A stretch of DNA of 64,000 bases from Cohnella faecalis (lineage in GTDB: Bacteria; Bacillota; Bacilli; Paenibacillales; Paenibacillaceae). Both the position numbers and the translations under genes were made by a program. The DNA lies in NCBI RefSeq assembly GCF_003570905.1, contig NZ_QXJM01000039.1, positions 1,116,001-1,180,000 on the forward strand, read 5' to 3'. Numbering within the stretch: position 1 is the stretch's first letter; each line of letters opens with the position of its first letter. A model generated the notes under the pieces. The model was not told where the DNA came from. It did not search any database and saw only the letters and a program-made list of their open reading frames with translations. This document shows positions 28,172-37,091 of the stretch, in pieces.

Positions 28172-30004
28172 TTATTTGGTCGTATTCATGAGGCTGATCG
28201 AGAGACGAACCGGAGTCTCTTTGTTGTAGGTGAGGATGACGAGAGTCCCATTCCACTCGTAAGCTATCTCGTATTTGCCCGCGGCGAGCGGAGTCTTTAC
28301 TCCCTTGCTGCCGGATGCTTCGATCTGGGCCGCGACCTCGTTGAGAACCGCCCGGTTCCAGGAGCGAATCTCCGATACGAAGTAAGCTTCCGGATTGTCT
28401 TCGTCCGCGATCAGCTTAAAGGAGAACTGGCTGGCGGAATAGACAAGCTCCATCGGAACAGCGACGGTCTCGCCCGAGAGCGATGGCTCGCTCGTCGAAG
28501 TTGCCGCAGCCGTCGGCGAAACGATTGACGGTTCGGCAGTTGCCGCCGAGAGAATCGTTACCGTGGCTTTTTTATTCGCGGCTGCGGAAGCGGCTCCGCT
28601 CGGGGAAGCCGAAGGCTCCGCAGACGAAGCAGGTTCCGATGCGGACGGCGCCGCTTCCGTCGCAGGCGATGCGCCCGGAGAAGAAGATGCCGAAGGCGAC
28701 GGCTCCGATGAGGGAGACGGAGTCGCGGAAGGCTCCGGCGATGGAAGAGGGTCCGGCGAAGCGGCAGGTTCCTCTTCGCCAGAAGGAATTTCTTCCTCTG
28801 TCGAAGCCTCTTCTTCTTTGGGAGGATCTGCCGGGCCGAGCACTTCCTGCAGCTTCGGAAGAGCAAGCCCCAGAAAAGCTTGAACGGCCATTTTGCCGCC
28901 TCGGAAGTAGCCCTTGTATACGGTGCCTCCGTCGGCGTCGAGCAGCGTTCCGATTCCCTCGTATCTGTCGGCTTTGAACTTGCCTGCGTAGAGAGGGGTA
29001 CCGTCCGGCAGGAACGCCTGCCCGTCCCCTTCTCGCAGTCCGTTCACGAAGGCGCCGGTGTAAATGGCGACGCCTTGATCGTTCGTAAGCGTCCCGGCTC
29101 CATGATAGCGCCCAAGCGCAAACGCGCCCTTATACTTCGCAGCGCCGGACGGATAATATTCCGTTCCTTCCCCGGAGGCGACTCCTCCCAGGAAGTTGCC
29201 TTCGATCTGAACGGTGCCGTCGTTTCGCAGCAGCTTGCCGGCTCCTTCGTAGACGCCGCCGTTGAATGCCCCTTCGTAGACAGGCTTCCCATCGTCGCCG
29301 AACAGCTTGCCCTCGCCTTGAAAGACGCCGGCGACAAATGCGCCCGTATAGCGGACGACATCCTTGGACGCGTACAACGTGCCCTCGCCTTCATACTTGC
29401 CGCCTGCGAACGCGCCCTCATAGACGAGGCTGCCGTCGGCGGCGAACAAGGAGCCGGCCCCCGCATATTGATCGTTGGCGAATTCGCCGCGGTAGAGCAG
29501 ACGTCCTTCGGAATCGTACTGCTCGCCTTTTCCGGTTTTCAGTCCCTTATCGAAGTCGCCGGCGTACAGCAGCTGGCCGCCTGGTCCGAACAGCTTGCCG
29601 GTTCCGCTGTAAAGCCCGTCTTTCAAGGGTCCTGCGTAGACGAGCTCGCCCGCTTCGTTAGTAATCTTCGCCTGGCCGCTGAAGCCTTGAGCAGCCGCTG
29701 CCGAAGCTTCGATCTTCGGCGTCCGGGAGAACCATTTGTCCACGAATTTGGGCGGCTTGATGAATACGAAGAATACGATTGCTAGAGAGATTAGCAGAAT
29801 GATGACAATTAGCTTTTTCGCAATATAGAAGGTACCCAATTTCCAATAATTATCGAGAGAGCGCAGCCCGGAGCCCATGACGTTGCGCATCCAGGAGATG
29901 AGCCAACGCAAAATAAGCTTCGGAAGCTGCTTGGCTCTCTTGAGCGGCATAATGATCATCCGCTTGATCGGCTTAATGAACGGCTTGAGAATTTGTTCGA
30001 TCAT
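28172..30004 (-). CDS. Membrane-anchored MORN-repeat protein with Pro/Ser-rich linker
   Basis: 610 residues. A basic, amphipathic N-terminus (about 1-55) is followed by a transmembrane helix (about 61-84). Then come roughly a dozen MORN repeats (about 105-385; typical unit YEGAFAGGKYEGEGTLYASK, with the YxGxFxxGxxxGxG pattern) and a linker rich in Pro, Ser, Glu and Ala (about 400-500). The C-terminal globular domain (about 510-610; FKLIADEDNPEAYFVSEIRS) resembles membrane-associated lipid- or envelope-binding folds but is not recognised. It is translated directly after the PAAR-like gene (stop and start are one base apart). Linkage to the eCIS suggests a docking, immunity or effector-related role; none is demonstrated. 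Confidence 0.85.
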   Translation of the reverse strand: MIEQILKPFIKPIKRMIIMPLKRAKQLPKLILRWLISWMRNVMGSGLRSLDNYWKLGTFYIAKKLIVIILLISLAIVFFVFIKPPKFVDKWFSRTPKIEASAAAAQGFSGQAKITNEAGELVYAGPLKDGLYSGTGKLFGPGGQLLYAGDFDKGLKTGKGEQYDSEGRLLYRGEFANDQYAGAGSLFAADGSLVYEGAFAGGKYEGEGTLYASKDVVRYTGAFVAGVFQGEGKLFGDDGKPVYEGAFNGGVYEGAGKLLRNDGTVQIEGNFLGGVASGEGTEYYPSGAAKYKGAFALGRYHGAGTLTNDQGVAIYTGAFVNGLREGDGQAFLPDGTPLYAGKFKADRYEGIGTLLDADGGTVYKGYFRGGKMAVQAFLGLALPKLQEVLGPADPPKEEEASTEEEIPSGEEEPAASPDPLPSPEPSATPSPSSEPSPSASSSPGASPATEAAPSASEPASSAEPSASPSGAASAAANKKATVTILSAATAEPSIVSPTAAATSTSEPSLSGETVAVPMELVYSASQFSFKLIADEDNPEAYFVSEIRSWNRAVLNEVAAQIEASGSKGVKTPLAAGKYEIAYEWNGTLVILTYNKETPVRLSISLMNTTK

Positions 30005-30005
30005 G

Positions 30006-30392
30006 TCACGGCACCTGTATGGTCATTTGACCCGGATTCACGATTTGGATAGCGCCGCCCCAGTTGCACATGCACTTGGATTGGTTATTAAGCGCGGGCA
30101 TGTTGCCTACGAGGACGGTAGGAGAACCGGGAACCCAGGGAGCCGCGGTTACCGGAACGCACGGCATCGGAGTCAAGACGCCGAGCGCGGCGGCCGTCGC
30201 CGCAGCGACGGTAGGGTTCGCCATTGAATTGCACATGCCGAACGGCAAAATATTCACGAGAGGCTTGTTGTCCATAATGTTGGCGATCGGCAAAGAAGTC
30301 ATGACCCGATTCACCGGCAAAACCATCAGCGTGCTGGGAGCTACGCCGAACGAGCATTGCAGAGACGCGCCTCCGCATACGAGCTGCCCCAC
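30006..30392 (-). CDS. PAAR-like spike-tip protein (DUF4280 family)
   Basis: 128 residues. The pattern CGGASLQCSFGVAPSTLMVL, with later IMDNKPLVNILPFGMC and CMCNWGGAIQIVNPGQ, is that of DUF4280/PAAR-like proteins, which cap the gp5/VgrG needle. Five cysteines and no His could still bind metal at the tip. GTG start preceded by AAAGGGAG. It lies 12 kb from the spike gene and on the opposite strand, paired with the MORN gene and divergent from the cyclase-like gene. It probably completes the injection particle. Confidence 0.85.
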   Translation of the reverse strand: MGQLVCGGASLQCSFGVAPSTLMVLPVNRVMTSLPIANIMDNKPLVNILPFGMCNSMANPTVAAATAAALGVLTPMPCVPVTAAPWVPGSPTVLVGNMPALNNQSKCMCNWGGAIQIVNPGQMTIQVP

Positions 30393-30530
30393 CTGAATCT
30401 CCCTTTCCCGACGAGATGTTTTGAGTGCTGCGATCCGTACTGTATTCGTTATTATTCATAGTACAACATATCCCGAAAATTGTCATTTTAGATAGGAAAG
30501 AGAGTGTAAAATGTCGAGAAGTATAGTACC

Positions 30531-33356
30531 ATGGAAATATCAGGGCTTGAGACGGAAATGGTTGAGAATGCGATAGATTTCGAGAAAGCGACGGTCGATT
30601 CGGATATGAAAAAGCTGGCCATCTTTTTGTTGCTGGCCGCGTTGGCGGTTACGTCTTTTTCCGCCTACCGGATTCAGCAAAACGGCGGACTGTCGTCGGG
30701 CCCGTGGGAGCGGGATACGGTACTGGGCAATTTGTCGCGGGCGGTCGACGCGACGAACGGCTCCTTGGCCGTTATTTCGCAATCCCGGCAAGAAGTCGAT
30801 AAAGTTTCCTCCGACGGAAAGCTGGAGGCGCGCATTACCCACCAAGGCTCGAAAAGCGTTTCGAGGCGCAATTTTACCGATGTCGCCGTCGATGGCGAAG
30901 GGCGGATTTTTGTTCTCGACACCGTGCTTGACGCTTACGGCTTGTATGTGACCGAAGAGCAGATTATACGGTACGATTCGAACGGGAAGTCCGCCGAAAC
31001 GCTGTACTCGTGGAAGGGCAACGGGCAGAGCAAGAGGGTCGGACAGCTGAAGGGGCTGCAGGTTCAGGGCGAATCGCTGTTCTTCTTCGTGTCGGAGACC
31101 GATCGCATAGCGCTTATGGAAATTCCGCTTTCGGGAGGGAATGCCAAGGAAACGTTCAAGTTCTCGCTTCCGGTGAACCGATATTTGTCCGAAGTTATTG
31201 GCACACAGCCGGGACAAATTTATTACACGACGAAGCGAGGCGCGATATTCCTTGTGGCGGAGAACGGCGATAGCCGTATCGTCTATCCTCTCCCAACGAT
31301 GGATCGAACGCGCAAAAACTTCCCCGAGCATCTGTCGCTCGATCCGTCGGGCAAGCTTATTTTTATCGATAGACTGTTGAACGCGGTAACTTCCATGGAG
31401 CCGAACAAGCCGAACAGCCTCAAAGTCGTCGTGGAAGGAGTCTCGCTGGAGACGGCGGCGCCGGGAGCGGAAAGCTACGAAATTATGGATGTCGATTGGA
31501 CGGCTGGCGGCGGATTGGCCGTCGTTCTGAACGACGCGCTGCTCCGTTACGACGAAGGGGGCAGGCTGGCGGGAGTTCAGTCGAAATTTTCTTACGAACG
31601 CAGCGTTATAACGGGCAAGTGGCTCGTCTGGATTTTCGGGGCCGCATCGGCCGCGCTGCTCGTCTTTTCGCTAAGGCTCGTTTTCGTGCACGTGATGAAC
31701 CGCCGCTTTTCCCTCTTTTTCAAAATGGTGTTCATTACCGTTCCAATTGTCGTCATCTGCATGATTTTGCTGTCCAATTTCATTTACAACAGCTTTTCCG
31801 CCCGAATGGAAGTAGAGATGCAAAGAGAGCTGTCGCTGCTTGCGCGCAACGGTCAGCACCTGATCGACGGAGACAAGCTGGTAAATATGCATTCCCCGCA
31901 AGAGTACCGAAGCGCGGATTACGAAGCGGTGCGCAAGAACATGAACTTCCTGTTCGAAGGAGAAGATTCGGCGGACCGTCAAGGGCTGTACAGCACATTG
32001 TACAAGTATGAAGACGGGCAGCTTTACATCCTTATGGACGACGACGACGGCGTAAACATGTTCAAGCCGTTCGAGACGAGCGAGGATAATCTGGCCGTGC
32101 TGCAGGAAGGAGTCGTCCGTTCCGGCCAATGGGAAGACGCCAACGGCAAATGGATGTACGCCATCGGTCCCGTTTACAATAGCGACGGGCAGGTTGTCGG
32201 CATTTACGAGACGGGCCGCGACTTGAACGTTCTCTACCAAGCCAACCGCAAAATATACAAGAACATCATCGAAAATATCGTTTACATTACGTCAGGCCTG
32301 CTCGTCGTTATTTTGCTGGCGACGTTCCTGATGCTGTCCTCGGTGCGCAAGCTGCGGCGGAGCGTCATGGCGATGGCGGACGGCAATTGGGATACCGAAG
32401 TAAGCATCCGCAGCCGCGACGAGGTCGGGGATCTCGGCGTGCAGTTCAACCGAATGGCGCGTTATATCCGGCAATATATCGCGGACATTACGCAATTTTC
32501 CGAAGCTTCCTATAGGTTCGTTCCACAGCAGTTTTTCAAATCGCTGGGCAAAAAGGGCATTCTGGATATTCGTCTCGGAGATCAGGTACAGCAGAATATG
32601 GCGGTTCTGGTTGCGAACATTCGCGGCTTCCACCAGCTGTCCCAGAAGCTCACGCCGAAGGAAAACTTCAATTTCATGAACTCGTTCCTCCGCAGATTCG
32701 GCTCGCAAGTGCGCAAGGAGGACGGTCTGATCAGCAAGTATCTGGGCGCCGGCTTCATGGCGTTGTTTCCGGGCTATGCGGAAGAAGCGCTGCGAACGGC
32801 CGTCGCCATTCGCCGCGATCTCGTCGATTACAACGAAGGCAGGCGGCGGGCGGGCTATGAGCCCGTCGAAGTCGGAATCGCGATTCACAAAGGCCCTCTC
32901 ATGCTCGGCATTATCGGCGAGGAGCTGCGATGGGAAAGCAACGTAATCTCGGATGACGTTCATCTGACCGCTACGCTGGAGAAGCTGTCGGACGATTTGG
33001 GAGCTTCGATTCTCGTGACCCGCGCTTTTTTCGAGCAGTTGCGCGAGCCGGAACGTTTCCGTCACCGGACACTCGGGCGGATCACTCCCGAGGGGCAGGG
33101 AGAGGCTATCGAGCTGATCGACATTTACGAGGGAGATTCGGAGCAAACGCGCCAATTGAAAGATAGAACGAAGCCGCTGTTCGAGCGGGGCTTGCAGCTT
33201 TGCCAGGAGGGCCGCTTCTACGATGCCCGGGAAACGTTCGTCGAAGTTATCAAGCAGAACAGACTCGACAAGGCGGCCAAGCTGTACTTCTATTTGTGTG
33301 ACGAGTACTACCAGAAAGGAACCGGATCGGGATGGAACGGAACGTTGGCCGTATAA
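30531..33356 (+). CDS. Multi-pass sensor with HAMP and a degenerate class III adenylate-cyclase domain
   Basis: 941 residues. A TM helix near 26-46 is followed by a propeller-like extracytoplasmic domain (about 50-360), TM helices at about 363-385 and 397-418, a second sensor region to about 590 and another TM helix near 590-612. Then come HAMP (about 612-665), a class III cyclase-homology domain (about 685-870) and a short TPR-like end. Both metal-binding aspartates of the cyclase are replaced (VANIRGF and YLGAGFMALF where FxDIxGF and GD are usual), as is the NxxxR transition-state pair (DDVHLTATLEKL). The protein is probably a catalytically dead receptor. ATG at 30531 is used; ATG at 30606 is an alternative. 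It is divergent from the PAAR-MORN pair. Confidence 0.82.
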   Translation: MEISGLETEMVENAIDFEKATVDSDMKKLAIFLLLAALAVTSFSAYRIQQNGGLSSGPWERDTVLGNLSRAVDATNGSLAVISQSRQEVDKVSSDGKLEARITHQGSKSVSRRNFTDVAVDGEGRIFVLDTVLDAYGLYVTEEQIIRYDSNGKSAETLYSWKGNGQSKRVGQLKGLQVQGESLFFFVSETDRIALMEIPLSGGNAKETFKFSLPVNRYLSEVIGTQPGQIYYTTKRGAIFLVAENGDSRIVYPLPTMDRTRKNFPEHLSLDPSGKLIFIDRLLNAVTSMEPNKPNSLKVVVEGVSLETAAPGAESYEIMDVDWTAGGGLAVVLNDALLRYDEGGRLAGVQSKFSYERSVITGKWLVWIFGAASAALLVFSLRLVFVHVMNRRFSLFFKMVFITVPIVVICMILLSNFIYNSFSARMEVEMQRELSLLARNGQHLIDGDKLVNMHSPQEYRSADYEAVRKNMNFLFEGEDSADRQGLYSTLYKYEDGQLYILMDDDDGVNMFKPFETSEDNLAVLQEGVVRSGQWEDANGKWMYAIGPVYNSDGQVVGIYETGRDLNVLYQANRKIYKNIIENIVYITSGLLVVILLATFLMLSSVRKLRRSVMAMADGNWDTEVSIRSRDEVGDLGVQFNRMARYIRQYIADITQFSEASYRFVPQQFFKSLGKKGILDIRLGDQVQQNMAVLVANIRGFHQLSQKLTPKENFNFMNSFLRRFGSQVRKEDGLISKYLGAGFMALFPGYAEEALRTAVAIRRDLVDYNEGRRRAGYEPVEVGIAIHKGPLMLGIIGEELRWESNVISDDVHLTATLEKLSDDLGASILVTRAFFEQLREPERFRHRTLGRITPEGQGEAIELIDIYEGDSEQTRQLKDRTKPLFERGLQLCQEGRFYDARETFVEVIKQNRLDKAAKLYFYLCDEYYQKGTGSGWNGTLAV

Positions 33357-33394
33357 GTCGGCGACGAGCCCCGAACCGATAGGGAGGTATACCG

Positions 33395-33892
33395 ATGATA
33401 GCGAACACATACCGGATTGAGCGTCTTGGCAGCGTTGCGGACGCGGAACGGATAGTCGCTTTCTTCTTCTCGCCTTACTCCTTCGACGATACCCGGCATA
33501 CGCCGGGAGAAGAGGAGCATTTCCGTACGCTGCCCTACCGGGCTTTGGAGGGAGAAGCCGTCTTCTGGTTCGTGACGAACGAGCAAGGCGATATCGTCGC
33601 CGTTAACAGCGTGAAGGAGAACGAACAGAAGACCGGCGGCTACAGCTGGGACTACATCGTCGTTCATCGGGATTATCGAAGCGAAGGAATCGCTTCCCGC
33701 CTCATCGAAGCCATGTTTCTATTCCTTGAATACAGCTCTGCTCGTTATGTGATGACTTATACTTGCTCGCTGCCGGAATACGGCACGATCCGAAAATTGT
33801 TCGAGCGCAACGGCTTTGAGCTGATCGGCCGTTGCCCCGACTATTATTTCGAAGGAGAGGATCGGCTTATTTATTGCCGAAAAATTTCCTGA
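33395..33892 (+). CDS. GNAT-family N-acetyltransferase
   Basis: 165 residues. The acetyl-CoA loop is visible as VHRDYRSEGIASRLIEAMFL (motif A, RxxGxA form), preceded by strands FWFVTNEQGDIVAVNSVKEN and GYSWDYIVV, and followed by YTCSLPEYGTIRKLFERNGF (motif B). The substrate cannot be told from sequence. GGGAGG lies 10 bases before ATG 33395. The next gene begins 45 bases downstream of its stop, probably in the same transcript. Confidence 0.88.
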   Translation: MIANTYRIERLGSVADAERIVAFFFSPYSFDDTRHTPGEEEHFRTLPYRALEGEAVFWFVTNEQGDIVAVNSVKENEQKTGGYSWDYIVVHRDYRSEGIASRLIEAMFLFLEYSSARYVMTYTCSLPEYGTIRKLFERNGFELIGRCPDYYFEGEDRLIYCRKIS

Positions 33893-33937
33893 AGCCTAAT
33901 GGCGGCGATGCCATGCAAGAAAGAGAGAACTCGTCTT

Positions 33938-36900
33938 ATGAATATGGATACGTGGTCGCGCCGAATCGGAATCCGAACGGAAGACCGGCGCAAGCTATGG
34001 CTCATGGCGCCGGTTTTTCTCATTTGCGGCGTGGCCGAAGCTCTCAATTACAACGGCTTTATGACACTGTTCAACTTAAGGTTCGGCAGCGAGTTTTTGC
34101 CGTACGTCTATGCGGCGGAAGCCGTTATTTTGCCGCTGGAAGCCTGGTTCATGAGCTGGCTTGCCGGAAAGCTGTCGAAGCCGTCGCTCATGCGAGCCAT
34201 GTACTACATTATGACGGGAGTCGTGGCGATCAACGCCGCCGCGCTCCTCGTCATGCGGGCGACGGGTGAGGATTGGCGTTTCTATTATCCCGTGCTGTTC
34301 TTGACTTCAAGCTTCGTCGTGCGTCAGCAGACGATTCTTCTGTGGAGCTTGGCGGTTGACGTATGCCCGACTCAGCAAGCCAAACGTCTCATGCCGATAT
34401 TCATCGCGGCGGCGACGATGGGCGGCGTTATCGCCGGTTTGCTGACGCAAGTCGTGAACAGCTGGTACGGTCCGGACATCGTCTATGCGATCGGTCCGGT
34501 TCTTTTGGCCGCCGCTGTCTTCAACTACCGCAAAGCGATCGCCCGTTATCTTGTGCCTCTGACGTTAAGGGCCGCGGCTGGCGGTCCGAATGCCGGATCG
34601 GCGGAGGACGGCGGGAGCTCCGCTCTCGATTATTTCCGCAGGACGCTCCGATCGCCGTTTCTTCTTGGCGTTCTGGGCATGATGACGATTATGCCGTCGC
34701 TTTATTTTCTAATGGAATACGTCTTTTTGAATACGTCTCACGCCGCATACCCGAACGAAGCCGACTTCGGTCGCATGTTCGGGGTCGTCACAACGGTATT
34801 GTTCGCGCTGGCGTTTTTGCTGCAGCTCGTGTCGGGACGATTGATGGCATGGCTTGGCGCAAGCGGCATGTTGACCGCCATTGCCGGGGTGTACGTCGTT
34901 TCGTTCGCGGCCGCCCTATTTTTTCTCGATTCACCCGCGGCTGTCGCGGCAGTGTCCGGCGGCTATATGCTTACTTATTTGCTGCTCTATTACACGGCGG
35001 AGCCTTCCTACCAATTGTTCTACAAGACGCTTCCTCTCGCTCAGCGCGACGGGTTTCGCTACGTCGCCCAAGGCATTTCGTCTTGCGGGGGAATATTGCT
35101 CGGAGCCGGTCTTCAACTGCTGCATAACGGCTTCGGGCTCGGCTTCGCGGCGCTGGCTGCCGTTGGAGCGGCGGGAGCGGCTGCGCTGCTCGCGCTGTCC
35201 TGGTTCGTGCGGCAGCTGTATATGCGCGAGCTGGTGAAAAGCATTCAAGTGCTCGGACTGGCCGAGCGGGAGCTGGCCGAGTCGTTCCGCGAGTTCGCGC
35301 GGAATTCGAAGACGATGGGGACGGTGCTCGCGATGCTCCGATCTCCGACTTCCGGCGAGGAAGCGAAGGAAATCGCCCTCGATATTATCGGCCGCACGAA
35401 GGACGTCCGTTACTTGCCTGAGCTGCTTCCGTTGATCGACGACGCGAACGACCGGATCAAGATCGCCGCGCTTAAGGCGCTTAACTTGGCGGGCGCGGAT
35501 TTGCACGCGATGGCTCGCGTCGCTTCGCTGCTCGAGGATCCCGAGCCGGACGTTCGGACGGAAGCGGTCCGGAAGCTTGCCGGAATGAAGCATATGCCTT
35601 CCCAAGCTTTCTTCTTCCTGCGGATGAAGCTGCTGGATTCGCATCCCGGAGTCGTGGCCGAGGCGGTCAAAGCGATGTATTCGCTGGAAAGCGCCCAGAG
35701 CTACGAAGCGTGCTTCGAGGTTATCGAGAAGATATTGAAGGAAGGCGGAGAGCCGGCGGTATATGTATGCCGTGTCGTCGCGGAGCTGAGGCTGGAACGG
35801 TTTTCACCGGAAGTCGCCAAGCTGTTGGACGATCCTTCCCCATCGGTAAGGGTGGCGGCCACCGCGTGCTTGGGCTCCCTGCAAGCAACGCAGGTTTTGT
35901 CGACGCTGCTGGAGCGGCTAAGGACCGCTGACCAGGAGCTGTACCGCGTCACGGAGCAGGCATTGTCCGATATGGGAAGCAAAGCCGTTGCCGCGCTGAA
36001 AGCATCGCTTCCGAATGCGGCCCCTAAAGTGTGGAAAGCGTCGGTCGCGGCGCTGTCCAAGCTGCTGCCGGACGATGACGTGCGAGGCTGGCTGGCGGAG
36101 CAAGGGACGCTGAAGCTGGCGGAGAACGATGAGGCGATGAGGCTTCCCGCGGCATTCCGGCAGTTGGGGCGAACGGACCTTGCCGAGCTTGCGGAATTGC
36201 GCGTCCGGGATTTGAGAGAGACGGTGCATGGCGGAATTTGGGCGATGCTGGAACGATTGACGGATGAGCAGGTCGTTGCGGCCATTCGGCGCGCAGTGGA
36301 CGACCAAGACGAAGAGATTCGTGGCGGAGGGCTCGAGGTGCTGGCCGAAGGAGTCGGCGAGCGCCGCTTGTCCCAGCGGCTTGCCGCAACCTTGCAGGCG
36401 GAAGAGTCTGTCGCGATTGTCCTGTCCGATCAGGAAGCGGAAGAGGCGGCTCACAAAGCCGCTACGAGCGCGGACGATTGGTGGCGGGAAATGGCCGCGG
36501 AGCTGAATCGCAGTAAGACGGGAGGGATTGCCGTGCTGGAAGAGCAAGGGATGCTCGGGCGCCTGAACAAAGTCGTCTTTTTGAAAAAAGTCGCTTTCTT
36601 CGCCGATTTATCTTTGGAGGAGCTTGGCTTGATTGCGAGCGTAGCCACGGAGGAAAAGTTTTCCGATGGCGACCTGCTATTGAAAAGAGGAGAGAAAAAC
36701 GCCTCTTTATATGTTATTGTGGAAGGCAACGTGGAATTAACGAGCGTCTCCGCCGCAGGGTGGGAAGGCACGATCGGCGTCGTCGGTCCGGGCGAGGTAT
36801 GCGGAGCGAATTCCGCCTTGGACGAATCCCCGTCGGCCGTGACGGCGCAAGCGTTTTTCGGAGACGTTCGCGTGCTCGGCTTGCAGAGGGACGAGGTTAC

Positions 36901-37003
36901 GCGTCTAGTTCGCCTATATCCGGAAATAGGAATAGGCTTGCTTCGAGCCTCGCTAGCCCGAATCAGGCTGCTGGAAGAAATGATCATGCGGATCGATTCG
37001 TAA
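33938..37003 (+). CDS. Transporter-like membrane protein fused to HEAT repeats and a cyclic-nucleotide-binding domain
   Basis: About 1021 residues from ATG 33938 (AAGAGAG upstream); an ATG 39 bases earlier lacks a ribosome binding site. The first 430 residues form about 12 TM helices of the MFS/nucleotide-transporter (NTT-like) type (LWLMAPVFLICGVAEALNYN, then YAAEAVILPLEAWFMSWLAG). About 430 residues of HEAT-like helical repeats follow (NDRIKIAALKALNLAGADLH; DPSPSVRVAATACLGSLQAT). A cNMP-binding domain ends the protein (FADLSLEELGLIASVATEEK, then GEKNASLYVIVEGNVELTSV), with no second domain after it. Such fusions occur in a few bacterial lineages; substrate unknown. Confidence 0.82.
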   Translation: MNMDTWSRRIGIRTEDRRKLWLMAPVFLICGVAEALNYNGFMTLFNLRFGSEFLPYVYAAEAVILPLEAWFMSWLAGKLSKPSLMRAMYYIMTGVVAINAAALLVMRATGEDWRFYYPVLFLTSSFVVRQQTILLWSLAVDVCPTQQAKRLMPIFIAAATMGGVIAGLLTQVVNSWYGPDIVYAIGPVLLAAAVFNYRKAIARYLVPLTLRAAAGGPNAGSAEDGGSSALDYFRRTLRSPFLLGVLGMMTIMPSLYFLMEYVFLNTSHAAYPNEADFGRMFGVVTTVLFALAFLLQLVSGRLMAWLGASGMLTAIAGVYVVSFAAALFFLDSPAAVAAVSGGYMLTYLLLYYTAEPSYQLFYKTLPLAQRDGFRYVAQGISSCGGILLGAGLQLLHNGFGLGFAALAAVGAAGAAALLALSWFVRQLYMRELVKSIQVLGLAERELAESFREFARNSKTMGTVLAMLRSPTSGEEAKEIALDIIGRTKDVRYLPELLPLIDDANDRIKIAALKALNLAGADLHAMARVASLLEDPEPDVRTEAVRKLAGMKHMPSQAFFFLRMKLLDSHPGVVAEAVKAMYSLESAQSYEACFEVIEKILKEGGEPAVYVCRVVAELRLERFSPEVAKLLDDPSPSVRVAATACLGSLQATQVLSTLLERLRTADQELYRVTEQALSDMGSKAVAALKASLPNAAPKVWKASVAALSKLLPDDDVRGWLAEQGTLKLAENDEAMRLPAAFRQLGRTDLAELAELRVRDLRETVHGGIWAMLERLTDEQVVAAIRRAVDDQDEEIRGGGLEVLAEGVGERRLSQRLAATLQAEESVAIVLSDQEAEEAAHKAATSADDWWREMAAELNRSKTGGIAVLEEQGMLGRLNKVVFLKKVAFFADLSLEELGLIASVATEEKFSDGDLLLKRGEKNASLYVIVEGNVELTSVSAAGWEGTIGVVGPGEVCGANSALDESPSAVTAQAFFGDVRVLGLQRDEVTRLVRLYPEIGIGLLRASLARIRLLEEMIMRIDS

Positions 37004-37047
37004 CGATACGTATTCCGCCAGGCCGATTGGCCGAATATGATGAAGGA

Positions 37048-37070
37048 GGGCGGTCTATTCGCGACCGCCC
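37048..37070 (+). terminator. GC hairpin in front of the methionine aminopeptidase gene
   Basis: GGGCGGTC (37048-37055) pairs with GACCGCCC (37063-37070). There is no clear T-run, so it may be a weak terminator for the upstream gene or a 5'-UTR element; the ribosome binding site begins only 9 bases later. Confidence 0.45.
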
Positions 37071-37091
37071 GTTCGAATGGAGGGAATGGCA

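Noticed and set aside
27352..28528. Long overlapping ORFs over the 51-bp array on both strands
   Set aside because: 51 is a multiple of 3, so open frames persist by chance; there are no ribosome binding sites or conserved protein features.
30531..33356. Active adenylate cyclase
   Set aside because: Both metal-binding aspartates and the transition-state residues are missing.
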